Notes under the pieces: generated by a model
Databases searched by the model: none
Told to the model about the DNA's origin: nothing
Seen by the model: only the letters and a program-made list of their open reading frames with translations
Origin: Diprion similis
Taxonomy: Eukaryota > Arthropoda > Insecta > Hymenoptera > Diprionidae
Assembly: GCF_021155765.1 (NCBI RefSeq)
Contig: NC_060110.1
Span: 16,328,001-16,392,000 of the forward strand
Direction of reading: 5' to 3'
Length of the DNA: 64,000 nucleotides
Part shown: positions 37,451-48,538 of the stretch, piece by piece
Layout: each line of letters starts with the position of its first letter
How positions within the stretch are numbered: the first letter of the stretch is position 1
Made by a program: the position numbers and the translations under genes

Positions 37451-38608
37451 CTAATCGATGTCCAGCTTCTTAAAGCTCCCGTCAACTCCAAACAGGTCTG
37501 TCGCAGTCTTTGCCTTGCCAGGGCGAAGATTTTCGTTCACCTTTCGCTTGTCTTCTTCCAGAAACCAGGCGCGATGTTCCTCGATTTTCCTCACTTCATC
37601 CGCCCAGAGATTTTTCAGGGGACCAGCTTTGCCGCCATGTTCGTTTGGTAACAAATCAGTCGGGATCTTTTTGCTCAAAGATTCCAAATCGGTGTGCAGG
37701 CAGACCTGCAAATTTAAGTAATAAAATGCACCGCTAATTGTATTCATATTTACTTTTGTCTACTCCGCAAAGCTTCATATTCCAATCCAGAGGAAATACG
37801 ATTTCGTGTAACTAACCAGATTCAGGAACTGATTTTTTGTGAACGGCTTCATCATATTCATAACCAAATCAGTAATGGGCGATGTATTTATGAGGTGTGC
37901 GTTTTTCAGCCGTATGGGAAGTGCTTCTTGGATGTAGTAGAGGCATTTCTTCATTACCGTAAGACTCACGCGGGCCAAATGTCCTGCCGTAAAACCATTT
38001 ATGTCCAATATCAATACATGTCCGGGAACAGTGCCTTCAGTGAAGAGCCAGAGTTCAATAGCCATGCATAAAAGCTTTACAGCGTCAACATAGACATAAT
38101 GGGCAGGATCGTGGTCTAGGAGTGTTACTAGCATCATTTTCCAGCCTTCTGCAGTAGTTCCTGGCAGCGGCACGCAAGCCCTGTAACAGAAAATAAGTAA
38201 GACAACATAAATATTTTGATGGTATATCATGGTTGAGAGTAAGGTTGATTTGCCTGAATTTCACCGCCCATAATTATGATAGCACCGGATCGGTGAATCA
38301 ACTGATCCTAATATAACTCACAAGACTTTCATGATCTCGCAAAGATTCTTTGAGTTCAATGGATCACGGTTTGAGCAGAAATCGGGAGCATGGGTTTTGA
38401 CTGTGTGGAATGTGTCGATCGTTGGTTTTGTCGCTTCTATTTGGTAATAATTACTGTGCAGAAACAGTATCAGTTCACCGTCTGATATTGGATGCGGCAG
38501 ATGAGGTTGTTTCTTACACCAGTCTCTCAGTATATCCAGATCAGATTTCTTCAAATCTGAATTCTTTTTTACCTCCTCTTCCAAGGTCATCATTTTCATC
38601 AACACCAT
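37451..38608 (-). CDS. CRAL-TRIO lipid-transfer protein A (alpha-tocopherol transfer protein-like)
   Basis: Cytosolic Sec14-like carrier of a small hydrophobic ligand. Minus-strand exons: 38322-38608, 37817-38180, 37451-37705; 301 aa. The CRAL-TRIO N-terminal helical domain covers about residues 8-75 (LRDWCKKQPHLP, LILFLHSNYYQIE). The lipid-binding domain starts around residue 100 (PLPGTTAEG) and includes GHVLILDINGF, then YYIQEALPIRLKNAHLINTS, with the closing LEEHR-like and KIPTDLLPNEHGGKAG segment. The start at MVLMKMMTLEEE was chosen by alignment with paralogues B and C, although the frame is open further upstream. Gene A is the most divergent copy. First member from the left of a three-gene tandem array; exons 2 and 3 are 364 and 255 nt in all three. 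Confidence 0.93.
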
Positions 38609-39834
38609 GATGTTATCAATTAGCTTGAACTCGTACCACGCCGTAAGCTCTCTGTAACACCATAAAATTTGAAATGGAGTTTTAACACACAAATCGTGGT
38701 TCCCTTTTTACACAACTTCGTTACCTAACTCGGAATAACCATGGAAAAATATATGGTAATTTAAGTATCCATTACATTTCGTATTATCATACTGCATAAT
38801 ATATCTGCATCTTTCTTATATTTTTTCTATTCCAATTTCTGGCCAGAAGACTGTGAAACGAATCGCAAACTGAAAATAATTGAAGAATAAAATAATACTT
38901 ACAAGAGATGAATATATACACAAGCCACGTCAGCAGCACCAATTCGCCTGCGTCAGATAGTCCAACTGCGACTTACGCGTGTGATGCTGGACATTCCGGT
39001 TCTCGTGGCTTGTAATTTTTTTTTGGTTTGTTTTTTAGTGACTTTATCTAATAGAGATTCTGACGATCAAACCTGTACCTCGTGCACCATAGTTCTCACC
39101 TGTTTTCGTAGCGTGTGCAACTTTATCGTTTGAGTCATTTCAAACATACGCAGATTTAAAAATTCCCTCAGTTCGGTTAGGAATTGCAATTATTGCCTCG
39201 ATATTTCAAGTTACAAGTTTCAAATATTGGTTGTAATAAAAAACCTAGTACGGTACAATTTGTACTCGATTGGTACTTTGCAACGAGAAGGAAAACTGAA
39301 ATGAAAATTACAGGGAAAAAGACGAATATCTATATATTTTAGAAAATATATTAAGTTTGGGAAAATTTTCGCCTGCAAGAACTAAGGAGAAATTAACAAT
39401 ATATTGTTTTATTGCTGCCTGTGCACTGCAGTATGTGCATAATACGTGTATTGAGCTTATTGTTAGTGAGATTCATGCATACATCCAATAAAGCAATTTA
39501 CCTAAATATTATTTCTGAAGTCCTTTCTACGCGGACTGTGTGCAGACTATATACACGACTAATGCCTTAATAAAGAATGTTGAGCGATTACTGTGGCAAG
39601 AAAAACAAATAATATAACAGAAGAAAAAGATTCCAGTAGTTATAAATTACAGTGCACATAGAAGACTTAATAATTAAATAAATACCAATAATTTTATAAT
39701 TAAATAATTCACTTTCACATCGGTAAATTTTCAAGATGATGTCAAAATTCCTTCTGCATTTTAAGTTATGGTTCAACTTAATAAATGCTCTAAAAAAACA
39801 TTTTGTGATTGATATTCAACCATCGGAGACAACA
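38609..39834. other. Spacer between CRAL-TRIO genes A and B
   Basis: AT-rich sequence with no coding exon seen. A possible 5' untranslated exon of gene A lies next to its ATG, where an acceptor-like TTACAG occurs on the minus strand near 38660. Confidence 0.5.
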
Positions 39835-41660
39835 CTAATCAATGTCTAATTTTTTAAAACTTCCTTCGACCCCGAAGATGTCCGTGATGTTTTTTGCCTT
39901 CTCAGGACGAAGGGATTCGTCAACCTTGCGCATGTCCTCTTCCAGGAACCAGGCACGGTGTTCCTCCAGGTTCCTCAACTCAGCGGCCCACAAGTCCTTC
40001 AAAGGACCAGCTTTGCCACCCTGATCGTTCGGCAAGATATCAATAGGGATCCGCTTGCTCACGCTATCTGCACTTGAGTGTAGAAAAATCTGAAAATATA
40101 ATAGTAGTCAATGGTCGTGAAAATTAGATTGATTACCATTGTCTCCGACGCGAAAGTAACTGAGTGAACTGACCATGTTCATGAGCTCCTTTTTCATAAA
40201 AGGTTTTGCTATATTCAAGAGCATTTCCACGAAGGGTGCCGTATTTATGACGTGAACACTCTTCAGTCGGATGGGAAGTGCTTCCTGTACGTAATAAAGA
40301 TGCTTTTTAACCGTCATGGGATTCATGCGAGCCACGTGACCGAATACGGTGTCGTCCATATCCATAATGATCACGTATCCTGGAGCAGTTCCCGTAGTAT
40401 AAAGTCGTAATTCCATAATCATGGAACAGAGCTTTATAACGTCCGCTAAGACGTAACGAGAAGGGTCAGGATCTATGGTTTTCCCCAGTATCACTCTGTA
40501 GCCTTCTGGTGTAGTTCCTGGCAGAAATACGCAGCACCTGTTTCAATGAGTAATCGTAGATTCATTTTTGCTACAAATGTTCAACACATCGACATTACAA
40601 CATTTTTTGGGAAAGTGTGATCAAGGGATTTATGGTACCTATTATACCTCGATATTCAGGATGTATTTCTATAAATTAAGTCATTGAATGAAAAATTCCA
40701 TTAGATGCGTCAGATAGAATGATGAAAAATAATTGACACGTATTTTTTATTCTTTCAATTCAATGTTTATTAGCAATGATACAGCAGTTTGAAATTGACG
40801 CGTGACGTCACAATGTGCGTAGATATAGTTATACTACAATGTGAACATTATGACGTCACACAATTTCAACTGACTATATCTTTGCTAATAAACATTAAAT
40901 TGAAAATAGAAAAAATCGTGCCAATTATTTTTCGTCATTCTAATTGACGGACTTAACGGAATTTTTCGGAATTCTTTATTTAACAACCTAATTAAGAGAA
41001 CAAAATTTTTCTGCCCAACGGAAGCTGTTCCCTAATGTTTCGGAATTTCTTAATCTTTAAGCCCGTGTAAAGCACCGGGACAAAATCTGTCCACGATGGG
41101 TGATAGCTCGAAACGTTGTACATGTAACAACGGATTTTGGAAATTTATCATATTCAAAAAAATGCGAGAATATTCGGTTAAACGATTTCGTTCAAGTTTT
41201 TGTCGAAGAATAATTGCGATAGAAAATCAAAACCGTCGGATATATTTACGGAAAAACAAATTGCAGTATAGCATACATTGACTTGGGTAATCTTTACTTC
41301 ATGTTCTGAATTTGAACTCCTTTCATATCGAGCCCATATCGATTTGATAATATTTCAGTATAAAATCACGACTCACACGACTTGCATTATTTCTCGAAGT
41401 CCCTTCTCGCCCAGTGGATCACGGTTCAAAAACAATTCAGGTATATGGGTCCTGACGGAGTAGAATGCGTCGATTGTTGTTTTTGTGCTTTCGAGTCGGT
41501 AATAGTTACTGTGCAAAAACAACGTCAGATCAGTATCCGACACCGGTGGCAGGTGAGGCTGCTTTTTGCACCAATCCCGCAGCATTTGCAAATCGGATCT
41601 CTTCAGCTTCGAATTCTTTTTCATCTCCTCTTCCACGGTGTGCACTCTTATTAACGCCAT
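39835..41660 (-). CDS. CRAL-TRIO lipid-transfer protein B
   Basis: Paralogue of the neighbouring genes. Minus-strand exons: 41377-41660, 40174-40537, 39835-40089; 300 aa. The N-terminal helical domain begins MALIRVHTVEEEM with LQMLRDWCKKQPHLP. The CRAL-TRIO core begins at VFLPGTTPEGYR, with GYVIIMDMDDTVFGHVAR and YYVQEALPIRLKSVHVINT. The last exon carries KRIPIDILPNDQGGKAGP and the array-wide tail ending FKKLDID. Intron 1 (839 bp) contains a palindromic MITE. The ligand is unknown; insect family members are linked to retinoid, tocopherol or phosphoinositide transport. Confidence 0.95.
40691..40966. mobile_element. Palindromic foldback MITE in intron 1 of CRAL-TRIO B
   Basis: Two arms of about 120 bp are inverse copies, roughly 85% alike by eye. 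The left arm runs AAAAATTCC, GAATGATGAAAAATAATTG, AATGTTTATTAGCAA, TGACGTCA. The right arm mirrors it, ending GGAATTTTT. The central loop is about 35 bp (GTGCGTAGATATAG...). Each arm ends at the loop with a full CRE palindrome TGACGTCA. No open reading frame is present. Long inverted arms with no coding capacity fit a foldback MITE. A target duplication is not obvious. Confidence 0.8.
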
Positions 41661-43136
41661 GGTGTCCCGGGATCAGACTCACAATCAGTTCTCACTCGGT
41701 CAATGGTTTCGAACGTTTTGAATCCAATCTCAATTGAGCTCACAGATGTTATCCAATTTCGTAAAACAATTTTTACGACGTGTATTAATCTAAACCTTGG
41801 GATCCAAATAAAGAAAGTTCAGCTGTTCAAGGTCTTACGCTATATATGTTAAAGTTTAATACCACTATGCATAGGTACGGTATAGCGCTGCCTCAATATT
41901 AGAGTTGCGTATAATTTAGCAATCACGACTCGTTTTCCACCGTATTTTGACAAATTAATATCACTGTGTCACAGTCTACTCTGCTGAACTGTAGCTTCGT
42001 AAACATGATGAAAATTAAGAAATAACAAGTTAACAATCTGACGAAGTTGTCCGCATCGGATGAAATAAAATATTTAACGCAATACAGTATGATTTTCGTG
42101 TATTATTTATTGCCTGCGTTTCGTACATAAAGTAATCGATTTTGCAACAGTAGAAAAAAAGTATCAGACTACAGAAAAGTGCACTTTTTATGTCCTAGTA
42201 CTAAAAATTACTCTTTTTTGTGCACCGCTAAGAAAAAAACTTGTAAACCACACATTTTTTACATAAAGTATGGCGAGCATCATGGAGAAGCAATCTGTTT
42301 CATTATTTGCAATATCCGTCGTCGTAAAAAGGGCTACTTTGCCTCCTTGGCACGCAATCTACTATTGCGGTGTAAACATAATATACTTACGAGAGGGTGC
42401 AACGGAGGAAACTAAACGGTGTCCGAATAACGTCAACTATTCTGGAATACCTCAATATGTAAATATTTCGATATTTGAATCGAGAATTTTCTCACTGCTC
42501 CAAGATTGTCATCCGCTACAGCTGAATGCGAACAATAATCCCCTGCTCACTAAGCTTCTGTAGCACATCGACGTTATGCTTGGAATGAAACCACTGGAAA
42601 ACTTCACTGTTTTCTCGGACTCACTTCAGCTTTGATCAATTTCACCTCAAAGATATAAATTAGATACGCATATGATATTCTAATCATTCCTCTAAATCAC
42701 GAATTTCGGAGACAAGCTAGAAGCCATTAGCAACTAATCTCAGGATGTTCTAACTATAATGTATTAGACGCATGGTAATCGTTATAGAACTGCATTATCG
42801 AAAAACGTATACAGTACAATAATGAAAAATCCGTGTATCGATCGTTACTCTGTATATTGTTCAACAGTTTATTATTACAAAGGTCTAAATGAATAATGCT
42901 TCATGTTCACACACCTTGAGATTAATTATCCAGTCAACAAGCCAACGAACATCAATCCACTATGAAGCTTTGCAGAAGAGTGGAAAAAACTATTTACTCC
43001 GCAGTTACGTGCAAGTGAAAGGAATTGGCATATTATTCTCTTCCGTTAACGTGTCGTACAGGATTTGTGCAGCAAAAGTTCCATCGGAATAACGTACATA
43101 AGAAAATTAGAACGGTATAAGATCTCGCGGTTGACG
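41661..43136. other. Spacer between CRAL-TRIO genes B and C
   Basis: The gene B promoter should lie just above 41660 (TATA-like TATATATG near 41850). A 97-codon plus-strand frame (42270-42563) is unassigned and may be chance. Nothing else supported. Confidence 0.5.
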
Positions 43137-46100
43137 CTAATCGATGTCCAGCTTTTTAAAGCTTCCTTCGACGCCAAAGATGTCGGTGATGTTCTTCGCC
43201 TTGCCAGGTCGAAGGGGTTCGTTAACCCTTCGCGTCTCGTCGTCCTGGAACCAGGCACGGTGTTCCTCGAGTTTTTCCAACTCAGCAGCCCACAGAGCTT
43301 TCTCGGAGCCAGCTTTGCCTCCAAGCTCGTTTGTCAGGAGATCAATGGGGACATTCTTGCCCAGAGATTCTACGTTAGTGTGAAGGAAAAGCTGCAAAGT
43401 GATAAAACAAACTTGAAATCGATTACTTGTCCGGCAATCACTTCCTGATTCCATATTTCCACATTTAACGATCAGGATCTGCGCTGACTAACCATGTCAA
43501 GGAGCTCTTTCTTCAGGAAAGGTTTCATCATGTTTAAGATCAGGTCCATGAAGGGCACCGTGTTCACAAAATGAAAACCTTTAAGTCGGACCGGCAGAGC
43601 TTCTTGCAGATAGTAAAAGTACTTTTTCATTATCATGGGACTCAGACGAGCAACGTGGCCGAAAACTATGCCTTCCATGTCAACAACGATGATGTGCCCC
43701 GAGCTAACACCTGAAGTGTATATCCACAATTCCATGATCATGCAAAACAGCTTTACAGCATCGACAAACACGTAATGGGACGGCTCGCAATCGTGGATTT
43801 TTGCTAGAATCATTTTGTAACCGTCTGGTGTTGATCCGGGAAGAGGTATGTAGCATCTGTCACAATAAATTTCCACTCGATCACTACACAGTAAGTTTGC
43901 TTTCCGATTTTGTCTAAATTAACACTTGCGTAAAATTAGGTGATTTGTAGTATGCGGGTAATCTGAGTGGTTATAACATTAAAATTTTGAAAAATCCGTG
44001 GCGTTGATTCAACGATAACTGAATTCATTTTATAGCAGCCCATTTGACAGCTTCTATCAATTTATCTCCTGTTTGCAATTGATGCAGATATTTTTTGTCG
44101 AATTTTCATATCTGATTAAAAAGTTGGAATCGTTTAAGGAATACAATTTACGCTTTATACTTATACACTCATATATCCTTCGTTTCTTTGATTCTGCTAT
44201 TTCTTAATTATTTGGCGCATTAATAATGTATAAAGTTTGAACAATTAAGGACCTGGAAAACGCAGGCGCGGATCCAGGACAGATTCGGGGGGTGGGGGGG
44301 GGGGGGGGGGGGGGGGGGGGCAATAAAGTTACTAAATAAATTTTACAAATATGAAAATAAAAAAATCTAATCATGACTGCAAAAAACACTGTATATCACG
44401 AGCATTTTTAAAAATTTCATACCCTCCGTTTTTAAACTCACAATCAAGGGCTGCCTTGATAAAAATTATTGCTGCGGACTTTTCCTCGGGGATTTTTTTT
44501 TTGGCAAAAATCAGTATACCAAGTAGGAGTCACTTATGCCATTGATATTAAAATGACATTTATATAACACAAATATGCTTTAAAAATTTGTTGAAAGTCT
44601 TGTAGACAAGTTTATCTTAATGCGGTTAGGAATTGAAACAAAAATTCTGAAGTCACAAAATAGGAATTTTTAGGAAGGCTTGTATGTTAGAGCAGCAAAA
44701 GGTAAAGTGGCAATAATCGGCTTTTAAGAACACATAAATTGGTGAAGGTCCAAAGTTTCTAGGATGCTTGTTTATCCTAAAAACCATGTTGTAATGACAC
44801 GTTTCGTGGGCCAATTCACCCCAGTCTTCCGTATTCTTCAATTAACCTTTGTGAGATTACTAAAAATCGATAATTTACAGTAAATTACTGCAATTTCGTA
44901 ATCCCTTAAACCCAACACATGTACGAGCCGTCACACGTGTAGGTGGGAGGGGGGGGGGGGGTACGGGCCTGAAAACGGGGATTATTCCAGACAAAACCAA
45001 AAGCTTTCCGTGAACTCCTCGCAAGTTCAGCAAGAAGCGCATAAGAAGCTCCCTGAAGTTCCTCTCCGTAGAGCCTGTGTCTCAAATTCGAGCTTCCCTG
45101 GAGGTCCCCGAAAGCGTCTAATAAGATTCTAACCAAAACTTTCGATAAGCTCTACAGAAGCACTATGTGAGCTATTCTACAAAGCTTTAAGAAAGCATTG
45201 TCGGGACGTATAAATATCTTAACTGACACCTTCATTAAAAAATTCAAAATGAAAGTTTGTTGTAAAAACGCTCAAATGTATTCAAAGATTTAAGGATGAA
45301 CATTTATGCGATTCGGATTTTAAAAAGAATAAATGGATGTTATGTTTGTGTCAATTTGTAGTATTACCATAACGGAAACGAATTGTAATCAGATAAAAAA
45401 ATTACGGTGGAAGATGGTAGTGGATTTCACATGAAACATTCACAACGAATGATGAAAAATATATTACAAGTAGTTGAGATTTATCAATAAGTTACGGTAT
45501 TTTTAGAGGAACTTCGTAAGAGCTTCCTGCGAACTATGCACGCTGAGTTACAAAGGAGCTGAAAAGTTGCTCCGTGAGAGCTTTCTCGACGCTACTAAAA
45601 ATAAGCTAGCATGAAACTGATTTCCCTAAAAAATTTCGAAGCGTTTTAGGGGCTCATCATAATAAGTTCCCTGAGAGCTTCGTTGAAGCTTTGTGCTGTT
45701 TGCGATGTCTCGTCGCACTGAACAGTGGTTAAATGAACGTGTCAACCAGTTTCGGTTTCGCAGTTCTTACATGATAATTTGCGATCGATATTTTCATACT
45801 GAATATCGAGGCGAAAGGAATACAATTGACTGTAATTCTGGAAATAACCTAGCGGGTTGCTCCAATTTTTATGCTCTGTGTGTCTCAAGATCACGTATGA
45901 AATAACTAAAGAGTGAAAACTCACACAACTTTCGAGATTTCACGCAATTCCTTCGATCCCAATGGATCGCGATTTCTGAAGAATTCGGGCACATGGGTCT
46001 TGACGGTGAAAAATGCATCTATCGTTGCTTTGGTTGGCTCGAGTCGGTAATAGTTGCTGTGGAGGAACAGTATCAGTTCATAGTCAGATACCTCTGGTAG

Positions 46101-46208
46101 ATGCGGCTGTTTCTTGCACCAATCTCTCAGCATTTGTAAATCGGATTCTTTCAATTCCGAATTCTTTGCCATTTCCTCTTGAACGGTGGGAACCTTGATC
46201 AGGGCCAT
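43137..46208 (-). CDS. CRAL-TRIO lipid-transfer protein C
   Basis: Third member of the tandem array. Minus-strand exons: 45925-46208, 43493-43856, 43137-43391; 300 aa, with the same exon lengths as gene B. Starts MALIKVPTVQEEM and carries LQMLRDWCKKQPHLPEVS in the N-terminal helical domain. The lipid-binding core runs from YIPLPGSTPDGYKM through GHIIVVDMEGIVFGHVAR and YYLQEALPVRLKGFHFVNT. The last exon has KNVPIDLLTNELGGKAG and the shared GSFKKLDID terminus. Genes B and C are closer to each other than to A. Intron 1 (2.07 kb) is repeat-rich, with two poly-G tracts. Tandem duplication is the simplest origin. Confidence 0.95.
44287..44320. repeat. Poly-G tract in CRAL-TRIO C intron 1
   Basis: Thirty-four bases, all G except one T. 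Strong G-quadruplex potential on the plus strand. Preceded by GCGCGGATCCAGGA, a motif I associate with insect interspersed repeats. Confidence 0.9.
44944..44961. repeat. Second poly-G tract in CRAL-TRIO C intron 1
   Basis: A short G-run (GGGAGG then about 12 G). The flanking 45,000-45,680 segment carries many AGCTTC/GAGCTT motifs, suggesting decayed repeat DNA. Confidence 0.8.
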
Positions 46209-48538
46209 GGTATTCTGAAACTGTCTCTAGCTTTTAACATTCTCTACTTATTCCTGGTAATTGTTGCACATTATAATCATTAATCAGTAAAAAATAGAAT
46301 TAAGGTATTTTAAACTTTTCTAGTATCGCTGTATGAAAAGCATTTGGAAAGTGTTAGTATGCTTTCGACTGATTAGAAATTAATTTTTCGTACTTACTAG
46401 AGAGTGCCACAAGGAAATATAAGCAGAGCTGAAGCACCGAAATTTTTATGTTCAAACAATTTCCTCTTGCAACACTCAATAATGTAAGCTCAATCAATGC
46501 GCTCAAAGGAATGATTTGTTCCACAGCCACCCGGCACGAGATTTCATAAAATACTGCCGCCTTTGCAACAGGAAGTCTGACGGCTCTGCAAGTCCCACTA
46601 TTAGCGATAATTGTTCCCAGATATGCGTGATCGCCTAGTACTCAGATTTTAAATTACCTACTACTGCTACCTGACAGATTATACCTGATTAACATAGTGG
46701 TGATGATATTTTGTAAAACTCATTGGTCGTTTTGCTCTACAACTTATCTGAACCTCTAAAGCGGTAGGCTTGTCTAGCGAGAATTTCTTTTATTTCTTGA
46801 CCTTGTAGGCACCTGTTTTATATATAATGTTCGAATAATTGAATCAAACTTTCCGTGCGTTGGATTCACGATTACGGCATGAACATGGTGGTTCACCTTG
46901 TAATTCATGTTGGGATCCTCAGCGTGAATGGTGTCTGACATATTACTAAGTCAAAGAAAAGTATAAATTTATTTATGTATTGCAAGAATAGCACATGTTA
47001 ACAAATAGTCGAAATTTGTACTTTTTCACAAAAAAAGCATTTTCTGCTAATCAACTATTAAAATCCGAATGTCAATTTTTATACAAACACACGAAAAAAT
47101 TTCACAATATTTTTTCAGAATTTTTATTCTTCTTGGTTTTGTTTGTCCACCATATTGGATCTGACATTATGCAATTTCAGATTTCGAGTTCAGATTCGTA
47201 ATCAGTGACCCCAAAAACCATGTAACATAAAGTTTTATCAAAATCACATAACTCTTTGAATGTACGTCCGTCATATTGAATCCACCGTTTTGAATTTTCG
47301 AATTTCAATTTCCGATTCGTAATCATCAACCGCAAAAGCCAATGTATGTGAAATCGCATGTAACGAAAAATGTATGCATGACAGGGTTTCCTCGCTATTG
47401 CATCGGTAAAGTATGGGATAAAATTTTCGAATCATGCCATAAAAAGTGCACAGTCACTTTTTCGAATACCTTATGACGTACAATAAAATTACAGCAATTT
47501 TTACAGCATTAAATTAGCAGGCACATCGCTGTATAATTTTTGTTACCGCAATATTTTCTACTGGAACGAGTAGACGCAGTATCCTGAATACGGTGGTTGA
47601 GTTACGCTGCATGTGAATTGCCTTGAGCCTTGACCGACCTGTGCTATTCATACGTACATAATGTGACGTTGAGCTGTATAAAGTCGGTGTAAGCGTTCCA
47701 TCTTGTGATTTTTGAACTCAACCCTGTCGTGCCAAGCGTCATACAGCAATTGAAATATCTACGTCACACCATTTACTTGCCGATCGTTAATTCGTAATCT
47801 TATAGCTCAGCTGAGCTTGCGATGTTTTTTATTGCGCAAGAAAGGATAAGAAAATAAAAAAATTTATAGCTTAACGCTCATTTATTTATTTTTTTCCACC
47901 TTATCCGCAATCGTACATGTTAATATAATTACTTATGTATGACAGGTTACATATTACAAACTTAATTCATGGGTACAGTTCGACGCAACACACATGTATC
48001 GTCGAGCCATCATAATTGCCTACTATAAACGTAGTATTTCTCAAGGTAAAGTTTAACGATTTTCTCATTTTTTTCAGTATCATGCATCGCGATCAAGTGC
48101 AGATTGCTTTCCTCTGTCTTTTGCGTCGTAAGATACGTTCAAATACGCTGCTCATACGTATTTAGAAATCTTAAATAGAATGTCGTGTGATGTGACATAT
48201 TTGAATTGAAAATAAAGCGGATGGATCGTTTCGCGGTTGTTTAGAACCCGAGTTTGAAAGCAGAGAGAAGATTTAAAAGCTTGAAATATAGCAAGCTTTA
48301 TGGCAAGTCCATTCTTGTTATATACGGTACTGCCACCTGGTAGGTTGTGCCGCAGTTTCTTTTCAAAAGCGGCAGCTCTCAACGGCTCCTGTCGCAATCA
48401 ATGAACAGACGTGAAATAAATAATTTGAAATAACGCCACTGAGATATTCATACAGCGAGTACGTTAAATAGAAACTACAAAAGTAAACACGAGACGAAAG
48501 CTGTGAATTCCTTGTTGTGAATAAAGTACAAGGGCAGA
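46209..48538. other. Intergenic between CRAL-TRIO C and SKA2
   Basis: Contains the gene C promoter region, a 55-codon minus-strand frame at 46774-46941, and a two-unit satellite-like repeat at 47141-47370. No other coding exon seen. Confidence 0.5.
47141..47370. repeat. Two diverged tandem copies of a ~120-bp repeat
   Basis: Unit 1 carries CCACCATATTGGATCTGAC and GATTCGTAATCAGTGACC. Unit 2, about 120 bp later, carries CGTCATATTGAATCCACCG and GATTCGTAATCATCAACC, followed in both by a CCAAAAACC/CGCAAAAGCC block and ATGT. The shared order of motifs shows a decayed dimer of a dispersed or satellite repeat. Confidence 0.7.

Noticed and set aside
42270-42563. 97-codon plus-strand frame between CRAL-TRIO B and C
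   Set aside because: No domain, no paralogue nearby and no clear splice or promoter context.
37442-43383. Plus-strand frames beginning MSSFLKLPSTP opposite the last exons of the CRAL-TRIO genes
   Set aside because: They recur only because the sense exons are conserved; they are antisense shadows.
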